NCBI GenBank assembly: GCA_017853575.1
Contig: JAFMJI010000006.1
Span: 62,001-126,000 of the forward strand
Origin: Chitinophagaceae bacterium
Lineage (GTDB): Bacteria > Bacteroidota > Bacteroidia > Chitinophagales > Chitinophagaceae
DNA: 64,000 nucleotides
Reading direction: 5' to 3'
Below the pieces are notes generated by a model. The model did no database searches and was not told the origin of the DNA. It saw nothing but the letters and a program-made list of their open reading frames with translations. This document shows positions 8,526-18,106 of this stretch, piece by piece (position 1 is the first letter of the stretch; each line of letters opens with the position of its first letter). Made by a program: the position numbers and the translations under genes.

Positions 8526-11060
8526 ATGGACAATAATTTTTCGGCACAGGTAAAGGAAATCATTTCCTACAGCAGAGAAGAGGCGTTGAGGCTGGGGAAC
8601 GACTTTATTGGCACAGAGCATCTTTTGTTAGGAGTTATTCGTGAGGGAGAAAATACTGCATTGAAAGTGTTGCAAAACCTCAATGTAGATTTATACGAAC
8701 TCAGGAAAGAAGTGGAAATGGCAGTGAAAGATAAATCAGGAAAAAATATTCAAAATATCAACAGTTTGCCTCTAACCCGTCAGGCGGAGAAAGTAATTCG
8801 TGTTACTGTTCTTGAAGCCAAAGCGCTGAAGAGTCCAATGGTTGAAACTGAACACCTACTGCTCTCCATCCTCAAAAACAAAGAAAACATTGCAACCCAA
8901 ATCCTCAATCAATTTGATGTGGACTATGATATGTTCAGAAATGAGCTGGGTGTGGTTAGAAGCAATGATGTGAAAAGTGAGTTTTCTGACGAACCCGAGG
9001 AGGAATTTGAAGATGAGAAAAAAGGCGCTCAAGCAAAAGCGCGTCCTGCTTCTACAGGTTCAAAAAGCAAAACGCCTGTATTGGATAATTTCGGAAGAGA
9101 TATTACCAAGCTTGCAGAATCCGGATCATTGGATCCGATCGTTGGCAGAGAAAATGAAATTGAAAGAGTTTCACAAATTCTCTCAAGAAGAAAGAAAAAC
9201 AATCCCATATTAATTGGTGAACCCGGAGTAGGTAAAACTGCAATCGTAGAAGGACTCGCTTTACGAATTGTGCAAAGAAAAGTTTCCCGTGTGCTGTTTG
9301 ATAAACGAGTTGTTTCACTTGATCTTGCTGCATTGGTGGCCGGTACCAAATACCGCGGACAATTTGAAGAACGCATGAAAGCCATCATGACGGAATTGGA
9401 GAAAAACCGGGATGTGATTTTATTCATTGATGAAATCCATACCATTGTAGGTGCTGGTGGCGCCAGTGGCTCTCTGGATGCTTCCAATATTTTCAAGCCT
9501 GCACTTTCAAGAGGTGAGTTGCAATGTATTGGTGCATCAACACTCGATGAATACCGCATGCACATTGAAAAAGATGGTGCATTGGATAGGAGATTTCAAA
9601 AAGTAATGGTTGAACCTCCTTCAGTTGATGAGACCATTCAAATACTCAACAATATCAAATCTAGATACGAAGATTATCATAGTGTAGATTATTCCAACGA
9701 TGCAATTGAAGCATGCGTGAAATTGAGTGATCGATACATGACAGATCGTTTATTGCCAGACAAAGCAATTGATGTGTTGGATGAAGTAGGTGCCCGTGTT
9801 CATTTAAAGAACATCAATGTTCCTGAAGATATCATTGACCTCGAGAAAAAAATCGAAGACATCAAACTTGAAAAAAATAAAGTTGTAAAGAGTCAGCGTT
9901 TTGAAGAAGCTGCAAGTTTGAGAGACCGAGAGAAAAAACTTCAAGAAGAATTGGAGGCCGCAAAAAATTCTTGGGAAGAGGAATCCAAACACAAACATTA
10001 TCCTATTTCAGAAGAAGATATTGCTGAAGTAGTGAGCATGATGACAGGCATTCCTGTTAAACGTATGGTGCAGGCAGAGACAGAGAAATTGAGGAATATG
10101 TCTGTCGAAATGAAAGGCATGGTTGTGGGTCAGGATGAAGCCATCTCAAAGGTTGTGAAAGCCATTCAGCGTAACCGAGTTGGTTTAAAAGACCCCAAGA
10201 AACCAATTGGTACATTTATTTTCCTTGGTCCAACCGGTGTTGGTAAAACAGAGTTGGCGAGAGCACTTTCCAGAAATATGTTTGACTCTGAAGATGCATT
10301 GATTCGCATTGACATGAGTGAATACATGGAAAAATTCACTGTAAGCAGATTGATTGGTGCTCCTCCCGGTTATGTTGGTTATGAAGAAGGTGGACAGTTA
10401 ACTGAACGTGTTAGAAGAAAGCCATATTCTGTCATCTTGTTGGATGAAATAGAAAAGGCGCATCCTGACATCTATAATATTCTCTTACAGGTATTAGATG
10501 ATGGACAATTGACCGATGGACTTGGACGAAAAGTTGATTTCAAGAATACGCTGATCATCATGACATCTAATATTGGCGTTCGTCAATTGAAAGATTTTGG
10601 TGATGGTGTTGGATTTGCAACTTCAGCTCGCCAAGCCAACGCAGAAGAGGCGAATAAGGCTGTCATTGAAAAAGCACTCAAGCGTACGTTCTCTCCTGAA
10701 TTTCTGAACAGGGTGGATGATGTGATCATTTTCAATTCTCTTGAAAAGGAGCATATTTTCCAAATCATAGATATTCTCATGAAAGGCGTGTTGAAAAGAC
10801 TCAGCACACTTGGCTTTACGTTGGAATTGACCAATGAAGCAAAGGAGTTTATTGCTGAAAAAGGATATGACCAACAATTTGGTGCAAGACCACTTCACAG
10901 GGCGATTCAAAAATATCTCGAAGATCCTTTGGCAGAAGAGATTTTGAACATGAGTATCAAGGAAGGGGATGTGATGATTGCTGATTTGGATAAAGAAAAC
11001 CAAAAGATTACGTTTACTATCAAACAGCATCCAGAAAAGAAGGAGAAATCTAAAGTTTGA
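8526..11060 (+). CDS. clpC: ATP-dependent Clp protease ATP-binding subunit ClpC
   Basis: 844 residues from ATG 8526 (MDNNFSAQVKEIISYSREEA); the frame extends upstream, but this is the usual ClpC N-terminus. Two Clp-N repeats (EHLLLGVIREGEN and TEHLLLSILKNKEN) precede NBD1 with GEPGVGKT (about 231-238) and a sensor-rich D1 core. A short UVR-type middle domain (LRDREKKLQEELE) follows, then NBD2 with GPTGVGKT and the VGF tripeptide that in ClpC/ClpX-type unfoldases docks onto ClpP. It unfolds substrates for ClpP; clpP is not in the window, but the ClpS adaptor is at 46319. A terminator hairpin follows at 11084. Confidence 0.96.
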   Translation: MDNNFSAQVKEIISYSREEALRLGNDFIGTEHLLLGVIREGENTALKVLQNLNVDLYELRKEVEMAVKDKSGKNIQNINSLPLTRQAEKVIRVTVLEAKALKSPMVETEHLLLSILKNKENIATQILNQFDVDYDMFRNELGVVRSNDVKSEFSDEPEEEFEDEKKGAQAKARPASTGSKSKTPVLDNFGRDITKLAESGSLDPIVGRENEIERVSQILSRRKKNNPILIGEPGVGKTAIVEGLALRIVQRKVSRVLFDKRVVSLDLAALVAGTKYRGQFEERMKAIMTELEKNRDVILFIDEIHTIVGAGGASGSLDASNIFKPALSRGELQCIGASTLDEYRMHIEKDGALDRRFQKVMVEPPSVDETIQILNNIKSRYEDYHSVDYSNDAIEACVKLSDRYMTDRLLPDKAIDVLDEVGARVHLKNINVPEDIIDLEKKIEDIKLEKNKVVKSQRFEEAASLRDREKKLQEELEAAKNSWEEESKHKHYPISEEDIAEVVSMMTGIPVKRMVQAETEKLRNMSVEMKGMVVGQDEAISKVVKAIQRNRVGLKDPKKPIGTFIFLGPTGVGKTELARALSRNMFDSEDALIRIDMSEYMEKFTVSRLIGAPPGYVGYEEGGQLTERVRRKPYSVILLDEIEKAHPDIYNILLQVLDDGQLTDGLGRKVDFKNTLIIMTSNIGVRQLKDFGDGVGFATSARQANAEEANKAVIEKALKRTFSPEFLNRVDDVIIFNSLEKEHIFQIIDILMKGVLKRLSTLGFTLELTNEAKEFIAEKGYDQQFGARPLHRAIQKYLEDPLAEEILNMSIKEGDVMIADLDKENQKITFTIKQHPEKKEKSKV

Positions 11061-11085
11061 TAACGCTCACAATCAAATAACTTTG
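11056..11085 (+). promoter_or_regulatory. Promoter of the sua5-type gene (-33 and -7)
   Basis: TTTG at 11056-11059, overlapping the clpC stop codon, and TAACTTTG at 11078-11085, separated by 18 bases, match the Bacteroidetes consensus. The predicted start of transcription, around 11090-11093, lies inside the clpC terminator stem, so transcripts from here would lack the left arm of that hairpin. Confidence 0.7.
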
Positions 11086-11112
11086 CCGTGACAATTGTCG
11101 CGGCATTTTTTT
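11084..11112 (+). terminator. clpC terminator abutting the sua5 start codon
   Basis: TGCCGTGACAA (11084-11094) and TTGTCGCGGCA (11095-11105) are complementary with one G:T pair, and seven T follow, ending right before the ATG at 11113. This is a strong Rho-independent terminator for clpC transcripts. Its first two bases overlap the -7 element of the next gene. Confidence 0.85.
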
Positions 11113-12066
11113 ATGTACCAAACTGAAATTGGAATTGATGTTTTAAAAGCAAAGCAACTTCTTGAAAAAGGGGAACTCGTTGCTATTCCAACTGAAACGG
11201 TATATGGTTTGGCTGGTAACGCATTGGATTCACATGCAGTTGCAAAAATATATGAAGCCAAAAATCGTCCACAGTTTAATCCATTGATTCTGCACGTTGC
11301 GAATCAAGAACAGCTAAATAGATATGTGGAGAATGTTCCGGATGACTGCAGGAAATTGATGGAAGCATTTTCACCAGGCCCCATCACATATTTGTTGGAT
11401 AAAAATTTACATGTTCCTGATGTAGTCACTGCTGGGAGTAAAAAGGTCGCTATCAGAATTCCCAATCATCCACTTACACTTCAGCTATTGAATTCACTCA
11501 GATTTCCACTTGCTGCACCAAGTGCTAATCCCTCTGGATATGTGAGTCCTGTTTCTGCTGAGCATGTATTACAAGGGCTTCAAGGAAGGATACCTTATAT
11601 ATTGAATGGTGGAAAAGCAAACATAGGTTTGGAATCCACCATTGTTGGTTTTAACAATGGAGAAGTCATTGTTCATCGATTAGGTGGTATAAGCATAGAG
11701 CAAATAGAAAAGGTTATAGGTAAGCCTGTGAAGATTTTAATTACGCATGATGCACCTGAAACTCCGGGACAGATGAAAAGTCATTACGCAACAAAGAAGA
11801 ATTTTATTGTTGGAGACCTTGAAAGTTTGAAGGCAGCATTCGCAGAAAAGAAAGTTGGTATTATTTCATTTAGCACAATTCAATCAGAGGATACTCCCCA
11901 TGTTGTATTGTCTTCAAAAGGTGATCTTGCAGAAGCTGCGTCAAAATTATTTGCTGCAATGCGGGAGATGGACAGCCAGAACGTGGATCTTATTTTGGCA
12001 GAATGGGTTCCAGATCAGGGCATCGGTAGAGCCATCAATGATCGGTTGAGAAGAGCAATTCATTAA
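11113..12066 (+). CDS. Threonylcarbamoyl-AMP synthase, Sua5 type
   Basis: Makes L-threonylcarbamoyl-AMP from threonine, bicarbonate and ATP for the t6A37 modification of ANN-decoding tRNAs. 317 residues from ATG 11113. The YrdC domain has LLEKGELVAIPTETVYGLAGNA, FNPLILHV, FSPGPITYLL, VAIRIPNHP and LAAPSANPSGYVSPVSA. A C-terminal Sua5 domain follows (MKSHYATKK linker to the GRAINDRLRRAI end), so this is the long Sua5/YwlC type rather than short TsaC. The product feeds MtaB (53068-54333), which modifies t6A further. The stop codon overlaps that of the convergent ABC-F gene. Confidence 0.93.
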   Translation: MYQTEIGIDVLKAKQLLEKGELVAIPTETVYGLAGNALDSHAVAKIYEAKNRPQFNPLILHVANQEQLNRYVENVPDDCRKLMEAFSPGPITYLLDKNLHVPDVVTAGSKKVAIRIPNHPLTLQLLNSLRFPLAAPSANPSGYVSPVSAEHVLQGLQGRIPYILNGGKANIGLESTIVGFNNGEVIVHRLGGISIEQIEKVIGKPVKILITHDAPETPGQMKSHYATKKNFIVGDLESLKAAFAEKKVGIISFSTIQSEDTPHVVLSSKGDLAEAASKLFAAMREMDSQNVDLILAEWVPDQGIGRAINDRLRRAIH

Positions 12067-13934
12067 ACAAGTTCACTTAGCTCAAGCCATCTCATTTCTT
12101 TTTCATCAATTTCGTTGGTAACCACTTTAAATCTTGCGGAAATCTCTTGTAATTCTTGATAGGCGAGGTTTCCAGCAGAAAGTTTTTCTGCAAGTTCTTC
12201 TTTTTCTTTATTCAGTTTTTCCAATGCTTTTGTCAATTGTTCAAACTCTCTTTTCTCATTGAATCCAGCTTTCTTCTTTGGCGGGGCATCCTCAATATTT
12301 TTTGGTTTAATTTCTTGATGGATGACAGGGGGCTTATTGTCGTTAGATTCTTTTTCTTCACGATAGGATGCGTAATTGCCGGGAAAATCGATGATTTTTC
12401 CTTCACCTTCAAATACAAAGAGATGATCAACGATCCTGTCCATGAAATATCTGTCGTGGCTGATGATCATCAAGCATCCAGGAAATTCAAAAAGGAAATT
12501 TTCCAAAACGCTTAAGGTTGGTAGATCTAAATCATTTGTTGGCTCATCGAGAACAAGAAAGTTTGGATTTTTGAAGAGAATGGTAAGCAGCTGTAATCTT
12601 CTTTTTTCACCTCCACTCAAATGACTGATATAGCTATATTGTTGATCAGGCGTGAAAAGAAACAACTCTAAAAATTGTGAGGCACTGAGTGAACCTCCTT
12701 TTGCTAAAGGAAAACTCTCTGCAATTGATTTCACATATTCTATCACACGCATATCCTGTTTAAGAATAAGTCCTTGTTGAGAGTAGTATCCGAATACAAT
12801 CGTTTCGCCAATATTGATCTTTCCGCTGTCTGCTTCTTCCAACCCTTGAAGAATGTTTACAAAAGTTGATTTACCCGCCCCATTTTTTCCTATAATGCCA
12901 ACTCTTTCTCCTTTTTTGAAAGTATAATCAAAGCCTGTCAGAATTTTTTTCTCACCAAAACTCTTGTAGACCTTTTTCATTTCTATTACTTTACCTCCCA
13001 GCCGGTTCATTTTTACTTGGAGGGCAAGTTGTTTGTCTTCTATTTTTTGTTTGGCGACTTTTTCTATTTCGTAGAAAGCATCTTGTCTGCTTTTGGATTT
13101 GGTCGTTCTTGCTTTTGGCTGCTTTCTCATCCACTCCAGTTCTTTTCTGTATGTATTTCTGGCTTTATCTATGGATGCAGACTCACTTTCAATTCTTGCA
13201 GCTTTTTTTTCTATATAATTTTCGTAATTGCCTTTGTAGTTATAAATTTTTTCATTTTCCAGTTCCCAGATTTCATTGCACACATTGTCTAAGAAATATC
13301 TATCATGGGTTACCAACAGTAAAGTGGTACTTTCTTTATCTAAATAATTTTCCAGCCATTCAACCATTTCCACATCCAAATGGTTGGTGGGCTCGTCCAT
13401 GATCAAAAGACAATGCTGGTGCTCAAAACCAATATCAATTAATGTTTTGGCTAATGCGACTCGTTTCTTTTGACCACCACTGAGGTTTTTAATCAAGTGA
13501 TCAAGGTGATGGATATTCAATTTTCCTAGAATTTGTTTCACCTTGGCGTCAAAGTCCCATGCATTTTTCTCATCCATCTCAATAATCGCCTTGGTGATCA
13601 AGTCGGCATCAGCTGCATCTTCAGCAGCTTCATATTTTTTGATCGCATTGAGCACAGGATGATCATGAGAAAAAATATTATCCAGAATGCTTGAATTTTC
13701 ATGAAAAAGTGGATCCTGTTCAAACATCACCACTTTTACATCTTTATTGATCCACAGCTTCCCTTCATCAGGGGTTTCTTTTCCAGCCAAAATATTGAGG
13801 ATGGTAGACTTACCAGACCCATTTCTGGCAACCAATGCAATCTTATCTCCCTCGTTGATGTGAAAGCTAAGGCCCTTAAACAGAGGTTTGATCCCGTAAG
13901 ATTTTCCAATCTTCTCGACACTTACAAAATGCAT
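12063..13934 (-). CDS. ABC-F family ATPase (Uup-like)
   Basis: 623 residues with two ABC domains and no membrane segment. Walker A motifs are ARNGSGKS (36-43) and GKNGAGKS (about 348-355); signatures are NLSGGQKKRVALAK and HLSGGEKRRLQLL; both Walker B motifs end in DEPTN. A long charged ABC-F linker joins them (KAARIESESASIDKARNTYR). The C-terminal ~90 residues are a Lys/Glu-rich coiled coil (FEQLTKALEKLNKEKEELAE) as in Uup. ABC-F proteins act on ribosomes or, for Uup, on DNA/ribosome assembly; this domain layout favours Uup. The last 4 bases overlap sua5 tail to tail. Confidence 0.9.
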   Translation of the reverse strand: MHFVSVEKIGKSYGIKPLFKGLSFHINEGDKIALVARNGSGKSTILNILAGKETPDEGKLWINKDVKVVMFEQDPLFHENSSILDNIFSHDHPVLNAIKKYEAAEDAADADLITKAIIEMDEKNAWDFDAKVKQILGKLNIHHLDHLIKNLSGGQKKRVALAKTLIDIGFEHQHCLLIMDEPTNHLDVEMVEWLENYLDKESTTLLLVTHDRYFLDNVCNEIWELENEKIYNYKGNYENYIEKKAARIESESASIDKARNTYRKELEWMRKQPKARTTKSKSRQDAFYEIEKVAKQKIEDKQLALQVKMNRLGGKVIEMKKVYKSFGEKKILTGFDYTFKKGERVGIIGKNGAGKSTFVNILQGLEEADSGKINIGETIVFGYYSQQGLILKQDMRVIEYVKSIAESFPLAKGGSLSASQFLELFLFTPDQQYSYISHLSGGEKRRLQLLTILFKNPNFLVLDEPTNDLDLPTLSVLENFLFEFPGCLMIISHDRYFMDRIVDHLFVFEGEGKIIDFPGNYASYREEKESNDNKPPVIHQEIKPKNIEDAPPKKKAGFNEKREFEQLTKALEKLNKEKEELAEKLSAGNLAYQELQEISARFKVVTNEIDEKEMRWLELSELV

Positions 13935-13979
13935 CTTGCGAAGATACTACTTGTGATAGGCAACTCAGCAAAGAATCAA

Positions 13980-13987
13980 TAACTTTG
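13980..13987 (+). promoter_or_regulatory. -7 element upstream of the NIPSNAP gene
   Basis: TAACTTTG fits the Bacteroidetes -7 consensus and lies 16 bases before the ATG at 14004. The nearest TTG upstream (13951-13953) is 26 bases away, wider than usual. Confidence 0.5.
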
Positions 13988-14003
13988 CTGCAAACCAGAC
14001 TTT

Positions 14004-14777
14004 ATGAAATCATACATTTTTGCATTGCTTGCACTGAGTTTTACACTTGCATTTGGACAGAATAAGAAAGGTAAAAATTTTTATGAGCTAAAGGTATATG
14101 AATACAAGACATTACAGCAAGAGGCTGTAATCGACCAATTTCTTTCTGATGCATTCATTCCTTATCTGCATCGAAAGGGAATCAAACATGTTGGTGCTTT
14201 CACGGGAAGAGCGAATGATACATCAGCCATCAAAAAACTATATGTACTTATCCCATATAAAAGCATGGATGAGATTCCAAAAATAAATACTGCTTTGTTC
14301 AGTGATCAAGAGGTTGCAACCAAGGGAGCAGCTTATCTTGATGCATCTCCTGACGCTGCTCCATTTTCTCGAATTGTGACATACATCATTGAAGGTTTCA
14401 GATTTTCTCCAACATTGACTTTGCCCAAACTCAGCAGTTCGTTCGAAGATAAAGTGTATGAATTGAGAAGCTATGAGGGTCCAACAGAAAAACGTTACAG
14501 GAAAAAAGTAGAGATGTTCAATGAAGGAGGAGAGATTGATTTATTTGCACGATTAAATTTTAATGCAATCTTCTATGGTGAAGTAGTCAGTGGACCAACC
14601 ATGCCCAATTTGATGTACATGACAAGTTTTGAAAACAAGGATGATCGCGATGCCCATTGGAAATCATTCTCCAATGACCCACAGTGGAAAGAACTTTCAT
14701 CCAGAAAAGAATATGAAAAAACAGTAAGCAAGAACGTCACACTGTTTTTGAAGGCACGTCCATATTCAGATTATTAA
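14004..14777 (+). CDS. Exported NIPSNAP-family protein
   Basis: 257 residues. A signal peptide (MKSYIFALLALSFTLAFGQ) precedes two ferredoxin-like NIPSNAP repeats, each opening with a YELRxYE-like strand: FYELKVYEYKT (about 26) and KVYELRSYEGPTEKRY (about 150). The DDRDAHWKSFSNDPQWKEL segment is typical of the family. The function of bacterial members is not established. The signal peptide places it in the periplasm. It precedes the purine nucleoside phosphorylase gene by 14 bases, so the two are probably co-transcribed. Confidence 0.85.
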   Translation: MKSYIFALLALSFTLAFGQNKKGKNFYELKVYEYKTLQQEAVIDQFLSDAFIPYLHRKGIKHVGAFTGRANDTSAIKKLYVLIPYKSMDEIPKINTALFSDQEVATKGAAYLDASPDAAPFSRIVTYIIEGFRFSPTLTLPKLSSSFEDKVYELRSYEGPTEKRYRKKVEMFNEGGEIDLFARLNFNAIFYGEVVSGPTMPNLMYMTSFENKDDRDAHWKSFSNDPQWKELSSRKEYEKTVSKNVTLFLKARPYSDY

Positions 14778-14791
14778 TTCAGCAATCACCA

Positions 14792-15622
14792 ATGGATTTA
14801 TTACAAAAAATTAATGCAGCCACATCATTCATACAATCAAGTTGTTCTGAACAACCACTGATAGGGGTTGTTTTAGGAAGTGGTTTAGGTGGATTTACGG
14901 AGGAAATGATTGTTGAGCATTCAATTAATTACTCCGATATTCCGCATTTTCCTGTTTCCACTGTTGAAGGACATAGCGGTAAAATGTTGATTGGAAGGAT
15001 GGCGGGAAAATTGATCGTCGTTTTATCAGGCCGTTTCCATTATTACGAAGGGTATACTACCTCAGAAGTTGTTTTTCCCATTCGTGTCATGCAAAAAATG
15101 GGAATCAAACATTTATTGATTTCCAATGCTGCTGGTGGAACGAATACTGGGTTTAAAGTAGGTGATTTGATGGTGATCAAGGATCATATCAGTTTTGCCA
15201 TTGTAAATCCGCTGATTGGTAAAAACATAGACGAACTTGGAATTCGTTTTCCGGATATGAGTGAGCCTTACTCTAAAAAATTAATTGAGAAAGCACATCA
15301 GATTGCGAAAAATGAAGGATTTGAATTGAAGGAGGGTGTATATTTTGGTGTAACGGGTCCATCTTTCGAAACAAGGGCAGAATACAAGTTGATTCACCAG
15401 TTCGGTGCAGACGCAGTTGGGATGAGTACCGTGCAAGAGGTCATCATTGCAGTACATGCAGGCATGCAAATCTTTGCGATTAGTGTCATCACAGATATTG
15501 GCATCAGAGAGGAAGAAAATACCATTTCTCATAAAGATGTGCTGGATGCTGCAAATGCTTCAGCGCCTAAATTAACTTCACTTTTAAAGACTATGATTGC
15601 AACAATGGAGCTTGCTTCATAA
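14792..15622 (+). CDS. punA: Purine-nucleoside phosphorylase (inosine/guanosine type)
   Basis: 276 residues, the length of the trimeric PNP class. Motifs seen are VLGSGLGGF (phosphate loop), FPVSTVEGHSGKM, VLSGRFHYYEGY, LISNAAGGTN, GPSFETRAEYKL and GADAVGMSTVQEVI. It cleaves inosine, guanosine and their deoxy forms with phosphate for purine salvage in the cytoplasm. It follows the NIPSNAP gene, and the next gene starts 19 bases after its stop. The symbol is taken from the Bacillus homologue. Confidence 0.93.
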   Translation: MDLLQKINAATSFIQSSCSEQPLIGVVLGSGLGGFTEEMIVEHSINYSDIPHFPVSTVEGHSGKMLIGRMAGKLIVVLSGRFHYYEGYTTSEVVFPIRVMQKMGIKHLLISNAAGGTNTGFKVGDLMVIKDHISFAIVNPLIGKNIDELGIRFPDMSEPYSKKLIEKAHQIAKNEGFELKEGVYFGVTGPSFETRAEYKLIHQFGADAVGMSTVQEVIIAVHAGMQIFAISVITDIGIREEENTISHKDVLDAANASAPKLTSLLKTMIATMELAS

Positions 15623-15641
15623 ATTTGATGCAACAAGGCTC

Positions 15642-17675
15642 ATGAAGCAGATCAAACCAACACTGATATTTTATTTACTATTCATCTTTTTGTTATTTCA
15701 TCTTGATTCAGTTGCACAAATGCCCGGAATGATGAGAAGGATGCAAAATTTGGGTGGAATGTCTGGTGGAATGAGGCAAGGTGGAGGAGGAGATTCGCTC
15801 AGTTTTGAAAAGAGAAATTTTGCAACAGATTCTGTGAATGTTCAGTTCAAATATTTAGATACGGCAAAGTATTTGACCTTCGACTCAAGCATAGCTGATT
15901 ATTACAAACGTGTTCCATTAAAACCATGGTTGGTCAATATTGGGTACAATGGAAATCCAACCAGATCTATTTTATTTAATCCTATGAGAGGAATTGGATG
16001 GGATGGAGGCTTTCATGCATTGGATCCTTTTGCCTTTACCATTGCAGAAACCCGTTTCATGAATACCACCAAGCCATACACTGAACTTGGATATTTGGTT
16101 GGGAGCAAGGCGGAGCAACAAATCAGTGTACTGCATACACAAAATATTTCGCCGGATTGGAATGTGGTTGCGCATTATAGAATGGTAACAGCACCAGGTA
16201 CCTTCAACGCACAAAATTCTAGCCACAATAATATTAGGATTAATAGTGATTATACTTCCAAGAACAGACGATATCATGCCTATCTCATTATACTTTCGAA
16301 TGCTTTGCAATCCTCTGAAAATGGCGGTATCAAAGATGAATCTTATTTGATTAATGAAAATCCAGCGTATAACGACAGGTTTAACATCCCTACAAATCTT
16401 GCTCCTTCCATATACAGTTCCAGGAATTTCTTCAAAGTGAATCTTCTGACTGGAAACAGGTATGTAAATAAATCTATCCTGTATCGACATCAGTATGATT
16501 TTGGAAAAAAAGATTCATTGGTTACTGATTCAAGTGTTGTAAGATTTTTTCTTCCAAGGCTGAGGTTGGAACATACAATTGAATCTTTTAATCATTCATA
16601 TAAATTTTTGGATGTTCAGTCTTTTGGTGCATCAAATTTTTACAGCAATAATTACGGTATCAATTCACTACCGGATACTGTCCATTTTCAAATGGATACG
16701 AAAGGATTAAAAAATGATTTTTCGGTCATCCAGTTTCCTGATGCCCGAAATCTGTTGCAATTTTTTAAAGCAGGGGTGAGTTTGATAAATTATCGAAATC
16801 TCTCTGGCTCTAACAATGATCTGTTCTCAAATATATTGTTGCATGGGGAATATAGAAATCTCACTAGAAATAAAAAGTGGGATATGTTGCTATATGGAGA
16901 ATTGATTACGGCTGGAAGAGACGCAGGCAACTATGCTGTCAAAGCAAATCTTCAACGCTCTTTGGGATCCGGCATGGGTTCTTTGCAGTTGGGATTTGAA
17001 AATTCCAATAGGTCTCCTTCCTATATCTATAAATATCCGACAGCGTTTCCAATAAAATACAAGTCAAATTTATCAGATGAAAACATTTCCAATCTGTATG
17101 GAGTCTTGTATTTAAAAAGTATCAGTGCTTATTTGCAGTTCAATTATTTTCTGTTTTCAAACTATACATATTTGAATAGTTACGTGAATGTGGATCAATA
17201 TAAAACTGTTTTTCAGGTGATGCGGGCGAGTATATCCAAGGAAATAAAACTCTATAGAAATATTAAGTGGACCACCGATGTTTATATTCAGTCAATTCCT
17301 GCCAATGCACCAATTCATCTTCCCGTATTTTTTACCAGAAACCGGATAGGGTATGAGGGAAAGCCATTTAGAAATCTAATACTTGCTACAGGAGTAGAAT
17401 TAAGGTACCACAATGCTTATTATGCAGACGGGTATTCCCCGCTATTGGGTCAATTCTTTTTGCAATCGGCTCAGAAAATAGCAAATCGTCCAGACATACA
17501 TTTATACAACAACTTCAGAATCAGGAGCTTTTCAGGTTTTGTACGATTAGAGAATATCAATACTGTCACCAGCAAATATGGTTTCGGGTTTAAACAAAAC
17601 AATTTCGCTGCACCTCTGTATCCAACCCCTGGACTCGTTTTCCGCCTCGGTATTTTCTGGAATTTCGTGAATTAA
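15642..17675 (+). CDS. Putative beta-barrel porin (PF14121-like)
   Basis: 677 residues from ATG 15642 (MKQIKPTLIFYLLFIFLLFH, signal peptide to SVAQ). A Gly/Met-rich low-complexity segment follows (PGMMRRMQNLGGMSGGMRQ), then a long region of alternating aromatic and polar residues typical of outer membrane barrels, ending LGIFWNFVN. The NPTRSILFNPMRGIGWDGGFHALDPFAF block matches the Bacteroidetes putative porin family. Substrate unknown. An earlier in-frame start at 15597 would overlap punA and lack a signal peptide at its N-terminus, so it was not chosen. Confidence 0.78.
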   Translation: MKQIKPTLIFYLLFIFLLFHLDSVAQMPGMMRRMQNLGGMSGGMRQGGGGDSLSFEKRNFATDSVNVQFKYLDTAKYLTFDSSIADYYKRVPLKPWLVNIGYNGNPTRSILFNPMRGIGWDGGFHALDPFAFTIAETRFMNTTKPYTELGYLVGSKAEQQISVLHTQNISPDWNVVAHYRMVTAPGTFNAQNSSHNNIRINSDYTSKNRRYHAYLIILSNALQSSENGGIKDESYLINENPAYNDRFNIPTNLAPSIYSSRNFFKVNLLTGNRYVNKSILYRHQYDFGKKDSLVTDSSVVRFFLPRLRLEHTIESFNHSYKFLDVQSFGASNFYSNNYGINSLPDTVHFQMDTKGLKNDFSVIQFPDARNLLQFFKAGVSLINYRNLSGSNNDLFSNILLHGEYRNLTRNKKWDMLLYGELITAGRDAGNYAVKANLQRSLGSGMGSLQLGFENSNRSPSYIYKYPTAFPIKYKSNLSDENISNLYGVLYLKSISAYLQFNYFLFSNYTYLNSYVNVDQYKTVFQVMRASISKEIKLYRNIKWTTDVYIQSIPANAPIHLPVFFTRNRIGYEGKPFRNLILATGVELRYHNAYYADGYSPLLGQFFLQSAQKIANRPDIHLYNNFRIRSFSGFVRLENINTVTSKYGFGFKQNNFAAPLYPTPGLVFRLGIFWNFVN

Positions 17676-17725
17676 TCAAAATGTTAAATTGGGTAATTTA
17701 GGCATCAGATTTCTACCCTTCAACC

Positions 17726-17733
17726 TACATTTG
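17726..17733 (+). promoter_or_regulatory. -7 element upstream of the HMA protein gene
   Basis: TACATTTG fits TAnnTTTG and lies 19 bases before the ATG at 17753. No strong -33 element is visible. Confidence 0.5.
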
Positions 17734-17752
17734 TATAACAAAATTATTCACT

Positions 17753-18097
17753 ATGAAAATGAAGTATATCAGCATGTTTACTGCACTGACAATGTTTTTT
17801 AGTGCAAGTGTTTTCGCCCAAAAATCAGAGGAAATTAAAGTTTGGGGAAACTGCGGAATGTGTAAGAAAACCATTGAAGCAGCCGCTCTCAAAGGAGGTG
17901 CCAAGGTTGCTACTTGGAACAAAGACACAAAAATGCTCGCGGTGGAATTCAAAGAAAAAAAGACTGATTTGCAAAAGATCCAGGCTTCCATTGCGAATGC
18001 AGGGTATGATACCCAGGATATAGCAGCTTCTTCCGATGCATATGGAAAGTTGCCAGAGTGCTGCCAATATGCCCGAAAAGAATCAGATAAAAAATAA
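17753..18097 (+). CDS. Periplasmic heavy-metal-associated (HMA) domain protein
   Basis: 114 residues. A signal peptide (to VFAQ, about 23) precedes an HMA fold with GNCGMCKKTIE, giving the CxxC metal pair, and a beta-alpha-beta pattern through the IANAGYDTQDIAA segment. A second cysteine pair sits at the C-terminus (KLPECCQYARK), as in other Bacteroidetes proteins of this kind found with CusA-type pumps. I infer a periplasmic soft-metal chaperone that supplies the RND pump encoded next. It is followed by a strong terminator, so it is a separate transcript and can be expressed at another level than the pump. Confidence 0.85.
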   Translation: MKMKYISMFTALTMFFSASVFAQKSEEIKVWGNCGMCKKTIEAAALKGGAKVATWNKDTKMLAVEFKEKKTDLQKIQASIANAGYDTQDIAASSDAYGKLPECCQYARKESDKK

Positions 18098-18106
18098 TAA
18101 TTTTAC

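Noticed and set aside
9029-9565. Long minus-strand open frame inside clpC
   Set aside because: Shadow of the highly conserved ClpC coding frame; composition is not protein-like.
13939-13946. TATCTTCG on the minus strand as the -7 box of the ABC-F gene
   Set aside because: One mismatch to the consensus and only 4 bases from the ATG, which would put transcription start at or after the start codon; not convincing.
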